Below, in pieces: positions 1-6,959 of a stretch of DNA of 19,038 nt. The notes below the pieces were generated by a model that was not told where the DNA came from, ran no database searches, and saw only the letters and a program-made list of their open reading frames with translations. Within the stretch, counting starts at the first letter, position 1, and each line of letters begins with the position of its first letter. Origin of the DNA: DASYAN01 sp036501345 (lineage in GTDB: Bacteria > Chloroflexota > Ktedonobacteria > Ktedonobacterales > Ktedonobacteraceae); contig DASYAN010000307.1 in the NCBI GenBank assembly GCA_036501345.1, positions 1 through 19,038 on the forward strand, written 5' to 3'. Position numbers and translations under genes: made by a program.

Positions 1-1863
1 AAGCCAGGAGGTTGCTTCTTCAAGATAGGAAGATGCATCCAGTGTCCTTGATTGCTGCGTGCGTTTCGCTCCAATGCGTTCTGGGGGTAAATGCGCATAT
101 CCCTTTGGGAGCGTAATCATAAAAGTCGTTCCTTTGCCCAGATCGCTTTGTACCTTAATAGTCCCGCTGTGGAGCTCGACCAATTCTTGCACGAGCGACA
201 AACCAATACCTGACCCTTCATTGGAACGAGACTTTGCACTTTCTACTCGCTGAAACCGTTCAAAAATATGTGGCAGGTCTTCTGGGGAGATTCCCTGTCC
301 GGTATCTCGTACGTGCACCTCGATTTGATCCTTCCACTCCTTGAGGGCAACTTCAATTTCTCCCTTAAAAGTGAATTTCAGTGCATTCCCAAGCAAGTTG
401 AGCATGATTTTTTCCCACATATCTCGATCAATATAGATGGGTTCAGCAAGTTTGGGGATATCAAGAAGAAGCTTCAGCCTAGCTTTCTCGATAGCGGAAC
501 AAAAAGTGCTAGCAAGCTCGGCCGTATAGGTGCTCAAATCTATTGGTTCATAACTTGCTTGAATTCTTCCAGCCTCAAGCCGAGAAAAGTCAAGCAACGT
601 ATTGACTAACTTCAAAAGCCTGAGGGCATTGCGATGAGCAAGCTCGACCCGTTCCCGATTGGGAGGAAGAGTACGCGGGTCATTGAGCATATCTTCTATT
701 GGCCCCAGCATCAAGGTTAAAGGAGTCCGAAATTCATGGCTCACATTACTAAAAAAGATAGTTTTTGCACGATCGATTTCTGCTAACGCCTCTGCGCGTT
801 TCCTCTCTTCTTCATAGGCTTGCGCATTAGCGAGACTTGCCGCAATCTGCCCAGCGACAAGGTTGAGAAAGCCTTGATAACTTTCGTCAAAAAGTCTGAA
901 AGGATTGAGGCCTACGATCAAGATACCTGCTTGTCCTCGTTGACCAGATGAAGCAATTGGCAGAGCCACGGCCTGATGAGGGGGGCGCTTCCATGGTCCC
1001 GTGGGCAGAGAGTCAAAGGCCAAGTCGGAAATGAGGCAGCATTTCTGGGAGCTTACCACTTCAGCAAAAGGCCAGAGAGAAGGAGCATCGAGGCGTACGC
1101 GTTCGGGGCCGACCTGATGCCCTTGTGGAAGACCAGAAGTGCCTACAAGGGTAACCGTGTATTTGTCTGGAGCGAGCAGATAGAGCAGAGCAAAAGGGAT
1201 ATCATAAGCATTCTGCTGCAAACTCTTTGTACTGAGGCGACAGACTTCGTTGATCGTTCGGACGTCAGCCGTTGCAGCAGCAAGGGTTCGCAGTAGTTTC
1301 ACTTGCCGCTCTCCGATAATACGCTGGGTATCGTCCGTATTGGCACAAATAATCCCTCCTACCCCACCTTGATCTGCAGGAACCGGGCTATAGGAGAAGG
1401 TGTAATAGGTCTCTTCCTGATAGCCATAGCGTTCCATAATCAGCAGCAGCGATTCATCATAGGTTCCCTCATTGTCTTGGACAGCTGTGCGTAACCGTGG
1501 TCCAAGGTCCTCCCACACTTCACGCCAGACTACTGCTGCTGGTTGCCCAAGTGCTTCGGGATGTTTGCCTCCCACAATGGTTTTATAGGGATCATTATAC
1601 AGCTTGATCAATTCTGGCCCCCATCCAATCCAAATAGGTTGGCGGGAGGTTAGCATAATCCGCACAATCGTTTTTAAGCTCTGTGGCCATTGTTCTAGAG
1701 GACCAAGAGGCGTAGTTGACCAGTCTTTTGTGCGTATTCGCTCCCCCATCTCTCCTCCTCCAGCAAGGAAGTCAGGTGGAGAGGAGTGAAAGAGTGGTTG
1801 CTTGCTCTGTTGGGAGCCCTCTGCTGCTTCAACGGGCTCTGGTGGTTGAGATTTTTGGCTCAT
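1..1863 (-). CDS. Sensor histidine kinase, probably hybrid (partial, runs off left edge)
   Basis: Two-component sensor kinase that autophosphorylates on histidine. The frame is open from the ATG at 1863 to base 1 (621 codons, no stop), so the C-terminus lies outside the window. Seen in order: a variable Q/P/S-rich N-terminus; a PAS-like region (about residues 65-175); a GAF-like region (about 185-340); an H-box SHEFRTPLTLMLGP with the phospho-accepting His376; then the ATPase boxes NLLGNALKFT (N), DTGQGISPEDLPHIFERF (G1/F) and GSGIGLSLVQELVELHSG (G2). The start is supported by AGGAA six bases upstream. The last visible residues (SSYLEEATSWL) resemble the linker that leads into a receiver domain in related large kinases, so a hybrid protein is likely; this is inference. 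No transmembrane segment is visible, so it is probably cytoplasmic. All plus-strand frames over this span are shadows. Confidence 0.92.
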   Translation of the reverse strand, partial: MSQKSQPPEPVEAAEGSQQSKQPLFHSSPPDFLAGGGEMGERIRTKDWSTTPLGPLEQWPQSLKTIVRIMLTSRQPIWIGWGPELIKLYNDPYKTIVGGKHPEALGQPAAVVWREVWEDLGPRLRTAVQDNEGTYDESLLLIMERYGYQEETYYTFSYSPVPADQGGVGGIICANTDDTQRIIGERQVKLLRTLAAATADVRTINEVCRLSTKSLQQNAYDIPFALLYLLAPDKYTVTLVGTSGLPQGHQVGPERVRLDAPSLWPFAEVVSSQKCCLISDLAFDSLPTGPWKRPPHQAVALPIASSGQRGQAGILIVGLNPFRLFDESYQGFLNLVAGQIAASLANAQAYEEERKRAEALAEIDRAKTIFFSNVSHEFRTPLTLMLGPIEDMLNDPRTLPPNRERVELAHRNALRLLKLVNTLLDFSRLEAGRIQASYEPIDLSTYTAELASTFCSAIEKARLKLLLDIPKLAEPIYIDRDMWEKIMLNLLGNALKFTFKGEIEVALKEWKDQIEVHVRDTGQGISPEDLPHIFERFQRVESAKSRSNEGSGIGLSLVQELVELHSGTIKVQSDLGKGTTFMITLPKGYAHLPPERIGAKRTQQSRTLDASSYLEEATSWL

Positions 1864-2317
1864 ACATTTCCTTTCCTCTTCGCATGGGGAGGCAGCCCTT
1901 TCTGAGTCTGCATGAGAGAACAACGTGCGGACTCAGATCTGTCAGGTGCACCACACTGCGTATTTCTGCGCGGGGAGATACCCAAGTGCTGGAGAGCACT
2001 CCATCCATCTTGGCGGAGGGAAGCACGTAAGTTCGGCATTATTATAGTCAGCAGGGATCTTCCCCTCCAGCAGGCTAAGCAACTCCCGATTGATCGACAG
2101 GAGCTCTAGCCTATACATCTTAGCAGAAATGCACTTCGAAGGATATTCGGAATGTTAGCAGAAAAAGCCCTGGCATTTGCCCTGATGATTTCTGCTACTG
2201 TAGATTATATTACCTCAACCTCATTTTACCATAGGTACCAATGCAAAGAAAAGATTTTTTGTTACTTAGTAGCCTATATTCTAGAATCTGTGACAATGAG
2301 TACGGGTCTCGAAAGAA
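1864..2317. other. Intergenic region upstream of the kinase gene
   Basis: No convincing gene lies here; the short frames on both strands have no homology I recognise and no good ribosome binding sites. It should hold the kinase promoter and 5' leader on the minus strand. A perfect 6-bp inverted repeat, AGTGCT-ctcc-AGCACT on the minus strand (1985-2000), lies about 120 bases upstream of the kinase start and is enclosed by a further CCAAG/CTTGG pairing; it could be an operator or a leader stem-loop. The part nearest 2318 is AT-rich. Confidence 0.5.
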
Positions 2318-2349
2318 AACCAGGGTCATGGTGATATATGATCCTGGTT
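2310..2349 (-). terminator. Rho-independent terminator of the csbD gene
   Basis: Read on the minus strand, AACCAGGATCAT pairs with ATGACCCTGGTT (12 pairs, one G-U) around an 8-base loop and is followed at once by TTTTCTTTC. It lies about 50 bases beyond the csbD stop codon, the expected place. A weaker 5-bp CCTGC/GCAGG hairpin sits between the stop and this stem. Confidence 0.75.
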
Positions 2350-2398
2350 AGGTGGAAACGTGAATGATGTATGCCTGCCTTCTCATAAGCAGGTACGA

Positions 2399-2824
2399 TT
2401 ATGCGTGAGGATCTAGCCTATCACCTGCCTTCTGTTCAGCATGACCAAATGTAGACTCAACAGTGCCACCAACCTGTTTGGCCTTGCCTTTGGCCTCCAG
2501 ATTGGGATTATCGGTAAGCTCGCCGATCTTCTCCTCAATTTTGCCCACAATCTTGTTCAACCCGCCTTTTAATGTATGCTCAGTGCCATGAGCTCCTAGA
2601 TGTGCCCTTTGGTGATCCAAGCTATGGTTGGTCTGTTGCTCAGCGTTGCCATAGGTTGCCTGTGTGGTGCCACGGGTTTGATTGACATCACCGCGAGCCT
2701 CGAGATCAGGATTATTGGTGCGTTGTCCCGCTTTCTCCTGTCCCTTGCCTAGAGCCTGATCCACTTTGCCTTTCAACGTATCTTCTTTTCCCTGGGTACC
2801 AAGATCTTTTTCCTCGTAATTCAT
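2399..2824 (-). CDS. csbD: CsbD family stress-response protein with two CsbD repeats
   Basis: 141-residue, very hydrophilic, Gly/Lys/Glu/Gln-rich protein. CsbD-family proteins are small general-stress proteins of unknown biochemistry (sigma-B dependent in Bacillus). Most are about 60-70 residues; this one holds two copies in tandem. Copy 1 is about residues 10-65 (LKGKVDQALGKGQEKAG...NPDLEARGDVNQTRG) and copy 2 about residues 83-138 (LKGGLNKIVGKIEEKIG...NPNLEAKGKAKQVGG). The copies share the NPxLEA(R/K)G core but have diverged, so the duplication is not recent. There is no signal peptide or membrane segment. The start is supported by AGGAG nine bases upstream. The gene is monocistronic, with its own terminator downstream. 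Confidence 0.93.
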   Translation of the reverse strand: MNYEEKDLGTQGKEDTLKGKVDQALGKGQEKAGQRTNNPDLEARGDVNQTRGTTQATYGNAEQQTNHSLDHQRAHLGAHGTEHTLKGGLNKIVGKIEEKIGELTDNPNLEAKGKAKQVGGTVESTFGHAEQKAGDRLDPHA

Positions 2825-3306
2825 GTGATAATGCTCCTTTTACTTCTCTTTTTGGCCGTCGGTGCAGAATTATCGTCCTACCAAGCTCAAATTACAGGTG
2901 AATTGCAAGCTCAGTGAAAGTTCCTACTGCACTGACGGCTTTTTGTTATTAAACTCCTCTTCTTTTTATACTCATCAGGCCCTCCAATGGATACACGATT
3001 CGCAATCTCGACCACTTTCATGAAAATGTCGCTCTTTGTCACCAGAAAACATCCCTCATTTCGGTGATCATTAAGGCAGTAGTGAGTAAGGAAGAGGCTT
3101 TCCCATGAGCACATGACCGCGCAGAGGATCAAAACTGCAAACCTTTTGACCGGGCAAGCTCACAAGAGGAAGACCACTCCTTATCAAGAAGCCAGAGAAG
3201 CAAAGTGCAAAGGTACACTTCTACTGGTCTCTTCTTTACCAACCTAGATTGTTTGTGGCGTAGCTATCTATTTGTACAATTCATCGGTCAATGCAATTTA
3301 ATCAAG
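2825..3306. other. Intergenic region between csbD and the HEPN gene
   Basis: The part next to csbD must contain its promoter and leader and includes a long-range inverted repeat (2855-2939). A 73-codon minus-strand frame beginning with TTG (2911-3132) overlaps that repeat, has no clear ribosome binding site and resembles nothing I recognise, so I do not call it a gene. I see no terminator with a T-run just after the HEPN gene. Confidence 0.45.
2855..2939. repeat. 13-bp inverted repeat (12/13) around 59 bases upstream of csbD
   Basis: GCCGTCGGTGCAG at 2855-2867 is matched in inverted orientation by CTGCACTGACGGC at 2927-2939, with one mismatch. On the plus strand the right arm is followed by five T, so it could act as a plus-strand terminator with a very long loop. 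On the minus strand the whole structure lies in or just before the csbD leader. Its role is unknown. Confidence 0.55.
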
Positions 3307-4005
3307 TTATATCACAGCATCTTTTCTTAAATATTTTGCTTCGCTCAATGCATTCATTATCATCTTTATTGTTGAGGACATAATCCCTATCGTTGAAGTT
3401 TGGATTTCTTCATAGCTTTTTTCATCCAGTCCGTCTGTTGCTGAGCCATGAGCTATCTTATTTCGATAATTAAGCAATGAATGAAGTTTACCCTCATTTT
3501 CATTAAATGCATCATGAGGCAAACCTAGACGATAAAGAATCTTTTTCATCACAGAAGGTTTTAAATTGGCCTCTGTATCAACAACATCGTCAATAGGAAT
3601 ATTAACACGTTGTGTCAAAACAGTATTTAAGTTATTGATCAACTCAACTTGCCTAGCAAAACGATGAATTGTCCGATCATCTGGCAAATCTTTTCTGAAC
3701 AAATTACTTTTCTTGTTCGTATTCTCAAATTCTCGAAATACTATGGCTAACGAGGATGCAATTATTTGATCAGTAACATGCGAACAAGTGAGTTCTTCTT
3801 GATTTATTGCGTTTGCATAAATCGAAAAAGCCGTCTTGCAAAACCCTTCAAAATGAGAATAAAGCATGACCACTAAAGCCTTACGATAGCGCTTTTGGTC
3901 TTCTTCTTTTGTAATATAGCTTAGTTGGTTATGAAGAAATCGAATCTCATCTTGCCTCCATGCTAGCTCATCTTCAAGCAGAGCGTTTATTTCTTCGAGA
4001 TTCAA
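3307..4005 (-). CDS. HEPN-like nuclease, MAE_28990/MAE_18760 family
   Basis: 232-residue alpha-helical protein. Near the C-terminus it has the HEPN signature R-x4-H (RNKIAH, Arg181 and His186), the catalytic motif of HEPN ribonucleases. The N-terminal third contains a YSHFEGF segment (about 49-55) typical of the MAE_28990/RiboL-PSP-like HEPN group. HEPN proteins of this sort are usually the toxic RNA-cleaving partner of two-gene conflict systems. The start is TTG: its bases overlap the TGA stop of the DUF262 gene as TTGA (4002-4005), so translation is probably coupled, and only a weak GGA-like site precedes it. The gene is AT-rich compared with the B12 operon, suggesting acquisition. No membrane segment is visible. 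The family call rests on motif and context; RNA cleavage is inferred. Confidence 0.82.
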   Translation of the reverse strand: MNLEEINALLEDELAWRQDEIRFLHNQLSYITKEEDQKRYRKALVVMLYSHFEGFCKTAFSIYANAINQEELTCSHVTDQIIASSLAIVFREFENTNKKSNLFRKDLPDDRTIHRFARQVELINNLNTVLTQRVNIPIDDVVDTEANLKPSVMKKILYRLGLPHDAFNENEGKLHSLLNYRNKIAHGSATDGLDEKSYEEIQTSTIGIMSSTIKMIMNALSEAKYLRKDAVI

Positions 4006-5138
4006 AGCGTTTTTCCAACTTTCTGTTCTACAAATGCTATTCTTTCTTGTAATCGTCTGGCGGTATTTTTGCCCCCACCAGTGGTCATTCTTTTAAATTC
4101 TGCATCTTTTTTTATTGATACTAGTACTTCTTTCAATTTTGCTATTACCTTTTTGTTGTATGGATCAATCTTATCTAGGTGAGGCTGTAAGCCCAAAGTA
4201 AATGCCTCATAATGGTAGAACAAAAATGTCGCTACAAGGTTACCCTGGGCATTCGTTCCTGAAAAAGCGGCATCCTCCAATGTATAATTAAGTATCTTGA
4301 ATGTTTTCTCAAATAGGAGTTCTTCAGCAGCGTAGTCAAAAGGGCTTTCCTTCTGAGTTGGATCTGAAACTTTCTCCATATAATCTGTCATAAAATCGCT
4401 GATATCACCTATATAGCGTTCACGGTCATTTTTAAATGTAAAAAATCGTAATATCAATTCCTGATCCCCTTTTTGTTCTATCCTTTCTTCAGAAAGATTG
4501 CTAATACAATTCTTAAAATCACTATTCCTAGCTAAATTAATAATGAAATCGTTAAATTTATTATCAATAAGTCGAATTGTACAGTTGCGAATTTCCTGTC
4601 CACTAAGCAATTCGCCACCTGTTTTCAGCCTTTTGAAGACATAATATCTAAGCCGCTTGTCGCTTTCCTTCCTGATAACTTCAACACGCACAAAATTGCG
4701 TCTCAGCCTTATTTGAAGAGTCGCTGGAAGAGAGTCGAAAGTATGGCCATTTAGTTCCTTGACAATATCACAATCTGTTAGTATTAGTTTGCTGGGCGTG
4801 CCATCGGAATTTATCCTGTCTGGATGCTGACCCCTAAAATGTAAATATGACGAAATCCTTTGTAATCCATCTATTAACTCATAAGTTCCTTCAGAGAGTT
4901 CAATGACATATATAGGTGGAATAGGCATCTCAAGGATAAGTGACTCAATGAACCGAGATTGGTTTCCCTCAGACCATCTAAACAGTCGCTGATACTCAGG
5001 ATCTATCATAAGCTCATCGTTCTTGTGCATATCTAAAAGTTCGTTGAAGGACAAATCCAAGCTACGAGATCGCACCTTCTCAATCTGGCGATCAACAGCA
5101 GTTATGAGTTCATATCCACTGACTTGAGGATCAGGCAT
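4002..5138 (-). CDS. DUF262 / GmrS-like ParB-fold protein
   Basis: 378-residue protein of the DUF262 family, the N-terminal half of GmrSD-type modification-dependent (type IV) restriction enzymes, which has a ParB/sulfiredoxin-like fold and is thought to bind or hydrolyse nucleotides. Motifs seen: PEYQRLFRW (47-55) and IDGLQRISS (89-97), the family's PxxQR.xxW and DGxQR motifs. The DUF1524 HNH nuclease domain that follows in fused GmrSD is not seen. Instead a separate HEPN gene begins inside its stop codon, so the likely effector is encoded in trans. The start ATG has AAGGAG seven bases upstream. The C-terminal region is Lys-rich and helical. It forms a two-gene minus-strand operon with the HEPN gene. 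Confidence 0.88.
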   Translation of the reverse strand: MPDPQVSGYELITAVDRQIEKVRSRSLDLSFNELLDMHKNDELMIDPEYQRLFRWSEGNQSRFIESLILEMPIPPIYVIELSEGTYELIDGLQRISSYLHFRGQHPDRINSDGTPSKLILTDCDIVKELNGHTFDSLPATLQIRLRRNFVRVEVIRKESDKRLRYYVFKRLKTGGELLSGQEIRNCTIRLIDNKFNDFIINLARNSDFKNCISNLSEERIEQKGDQELILRFFTFKNDRERYIGDISDFMTDYMEKVSDPTQKESPFDYAAEELLFEKTFKILNYTLEDAAFSGTNAQGNLVATFLFYHYEAFTLGLQPHLDKIDPYNKKVIAKLKEVLVSIKKDAEFKRMTTGGGKNTARRLQERIAFVEQKVGKTL

Positions 5139-5503
5139 ATCAGGTCTCCTTGTTTACCGTAGGGAATATAAGATATGTCAGCACACCTTGAACAAAATTA
5201 GGAGAGTAGCTAACATAATAGTCATACCAACAAAACTTGCTCATCTTTGAAAAAGGGCCAGAAGGGACATGTTTGGGGTTATGAAATGAAGTCAAAGAAT
5301 CCACTAACTTACCTCCTCATACACCTTATTGCTTAATTATAGCAGAAGGTAAGATTAATAGCAATTCATCAGTGGTAAGCATGCAAAACAGGATTGACAA
5401 TAAGGAAGCCTTGCTGCTATACTTCAAACATCTGTTCTTGAAGAGGTAAGAGCTATGGCCCGTCAAAAGATCTTATAAGTTTATAGAAAGGTAAGCGTTA
5501 ATC
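5139..5503. other. Divergent promoter region between the DUF262 and Uma2 genes
   Basis: AT-rich spacer separating minus-strand DUF262 from plus-strand Uma2. It holds a strong plus-strand promoter (5394-5423). On the minus strand I see only weak -35/-10 candidates close to the DUF262 start. No small gene is apparent. Confidence 0.6.
5394..5423 (+). promoter_or_regulatory. Sigma-70-type promoter for the Uma2 gene
   Basis: Consensus -35 TTGACA (5394-5399), an 18-base spacer and -10 TATACT (5418-5423), about 80 bases upstream of the Uma2 ATG. It is the best match to a housekeeping promoter in this accessory block. Confidence 0.65.
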
Positions 5504-6085
5504 ATGGCAGTACAAAGAGAGCAATGGGTAAGCCCTGAAGATTATCTTGCAATTGATTGTGCAAGTCTTGATGTAAAGTATGAGTATGATAACGGGCATA
5601 TGTATGCCATGTCAGGAGATATAGTTAATCATGCAGAGATCGCTCTAAATGCCATAATAGCGTTAAGAGCCCATCTAAGGAATGGCCCATGCCATGCGTT
5701 CTCGTCAGATGTTCGCGTGCAGGTAGCAGAAAAGAAATACTACTATCCTGACGTGACCGTAAGTTGCAATCCTGAGGATTGGCAGCAAGGTACCAATGAC
5801 ATTGTCCGTGCACCACGTTTGGTAGTTGAAGTGCTTTCCCCCAGCACTGAAGCTCGTGATCGAGGCAAAAAGTTTAAGGCCTATCAAAAGTGCTCAAGTA
5901 TTGAAGAGTACGTTCTTATCAGGACCGAATATCAAGAAGTAGAGATCTATAACCGCCAGGGCGACATATGGACTTACCGGCAATTTGGACCTAGGCAGGA
6001 AGTACAGTTGCTAAGTATTAATCTCACCATCCCTATAGCAGCCCTCTACATGCGTACAGATGTGCCAGAGGCCGAACTGGACTAA
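5504..6085 (+). CDS. Uma2 family protein (PD-(D/E)XK-fold putative endonuclease)
   Basis: 193 residues, the usual size for Uma2 (DUF820), a restriction-endonuclease-fold family greatly expanded in cyanobacteria and Chloroflexota. Motifs seen: YEYDNGHMYAMSG near residues 26-38; YYPDVTVSC with Asp83; LVVEVLSPST with Glu109; and DRGKKFKAYQ with Lys122/123. Together these supply the expected D-E-x-K active-site set. The biological role of Uma2 proteins is not firmly known; nuclease activity is predicted from the fold. The gene has its own promoter and is separated by about 150 bases from DUF3800, so it need not be co-transcribed. The family is often multicopy and mobile, so linkage to the DUF262-HEPN pair may be chance. 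Confidence 0.9.
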   Translation: MAVQREQWVSPEDYLAIDCASLDVKYEYDNGHMYAMSGDIVNHAEIALNAIIALRAHLRNGPCHAFSSDVRVQVAEKKYYYPDVTVSCNPEDWQQGTNDIVRAPRLVVEVLSPSTEARDRGKKFKAYQKCSSIEEYVLIRTEYQEVEIYNRQGDIWTYRQFGPRQEVQLLSINLTIPIAALYMRTDVPEAELD

Positions 6086-6233
6086 TTAGAGCGGTTCTAG
6101 TCCTCGAAGCAAGACACTTTTCTGTTTTCCTGCTACCACAAGAATGTGAGTCTGCTGGGCTATCTACTTGCTAAAGTTGAGAATCTCCTATATGATGTGG
6201 AGGATTGATTTTTATAGCTGTAGGTAGGTGTGT

Positions 6234-6812
6234 ATGGATAAAACAAAGTTATATTGTTTTGTAGATGAAAATGGGCAAGAGACAAAGGGGAGATTGTTTA
6301 TTGTATCTGTTGTGGTAGTTATGGGGCCAGAAAAGGATGAAATGCTTGGGATTTGCGAACAGTATGAGAAAGAAAGCCGTAAAGATAAGTTTAAATGGGG
6401 AAAAGCCGAATATAGGAGAAGAATGGATTATTTGCAGAAGATATTTGGTGATGAAAAATTTAAGGGTAAGATTAGGTATTCGGTATTTAATGGTACGAAA
6501 GGTTATGATGTAATGACAGTTGAAGGGATTGCGAGAGCAATCAATTCGGATAGGCCTATGGGGAATTATACGACAGCTGTCTATGTGGATGGGTTAGGAA
6601 AAACCAAACGCCATGAGTATAGTAAAGGGCTGCGTGTGTTGGGCGTATCTGTGCATAAAGTCCAAGGTGTAACAAAAGATGAGAATAATGCTTTGGTGCG
6701 GCTTGCTGACGCTGTGGCGGGTTTTGTACGAGATGTCTTAGATGGGGAAACGGGAGAAGTAAGGAGGCTTTATGAAGTAGCGGTAAGGTCTAGGATGTTA
6801 ATTGAGGTGTGA
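6234..6812 (+). CDS. DUF3800 domain protein (RNase H-like fold)
   Basis: 192 residues from the ATG at 6234; a GTG two codons earlier (6228) is less likely because it leaves no room for the AGG at 6226-6228 that best serves the ATG. DUF3800 proteins have an RNase H-like fold with acidic residues. Seen here: the opening FVDENGQ (Asp11-Glu12, family consensus YIDESG), VYVDG (Asp119) and the closing DENNALVRLADAVAGFVRD (Asp149, Asp159), the family's D...LADxxAG motif. Nuclease activity is inferred. Such genes are common in defence and mobile regions. Codons are AT-rich, unlike the adjacent B12 operon. It converges on that operon. Confidence 0.85.
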   Translation: MDKTKLYCFVDENGQETKGRLFIVSVVVVMGPEKDEMLGICEQYEKESRKDKFKWGKAEYRRRMDYLQKIFGDEKFKGKIRYSVFNGTKGYDVMTVEGIARAINSDRPMGNYTTAVYVDGLGKTKRHEYSKGLRVLGVSVHKVQGVTKDENNALVRLADAVAGFVRDVLDGETGEVRRLYEVAVRSRMLIEV

Positions 6813-6816
6813 GCAT

Positions 6817-6841
6817 AAAAAAACCACTCACAAAGGAGTGG
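6817..6841 (-). terminator. Rho-independent terminator of the cobalamin operon
   Basis: On the minus strand CCACTC pairs with GAGTGG around a 6-base loop (stem 6824-6829 with 6836-6841), followed directly by seven T (complement of A6817-6823). It lies about 120 bases beyond the stop of the last operon gene. The plus strand has no T-run after the stem, so it acts in the minus direction. Confidence 0.8.
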
Positions 6842-6853
6842 CAGAGCCTACTT

Positions 6854-6903
6854 CTAGCAGAGCTAGACAGCTTACCGATACGGCCAGTCTTCGGCTCGGT
6901 TTT
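6854..6903 (+). terminator. Possible plus-strand terminator after the DUF3800 gene
   Basis: Two small stems lie here: CTAGC-aga-GCTAG (6854-6866) and an ACCGA...TCGGT stem with an inner GCC/GGC pairing (6874-6900) followed by TTTTA. The second could end DUF3800 transcription. It is weak, with only a short T-run and an internal bulge. Confidence 0.3.
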
Positions 6904-6959
6904 ACAATGATAGTATAGTCTTTCTGGTTGCTCTTGTCAAGTCTCACGACCATTCTTCT

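Noticed and set aside
1972..1988. GGGGAGATACCCAAGTG resembles the 5' part of tRNA-Tyr.
   Set aside because: The downstream sequence forms no anticodon stem with GTA, no T-arm and no closing acceptor strand.
59..2030. Several plus-strand ORFs over the kinase gene.
   Set aside because: They are shadows of the minus-strand kinase, whose H, N, G1 and G2 boxes are clear.
2911..3132. 73-codon minus-strand ORF.
   Set aside because: TTG start, no ribosome binding site, no recognisable motif, and it runs through the csbD upstream inverted repeat.
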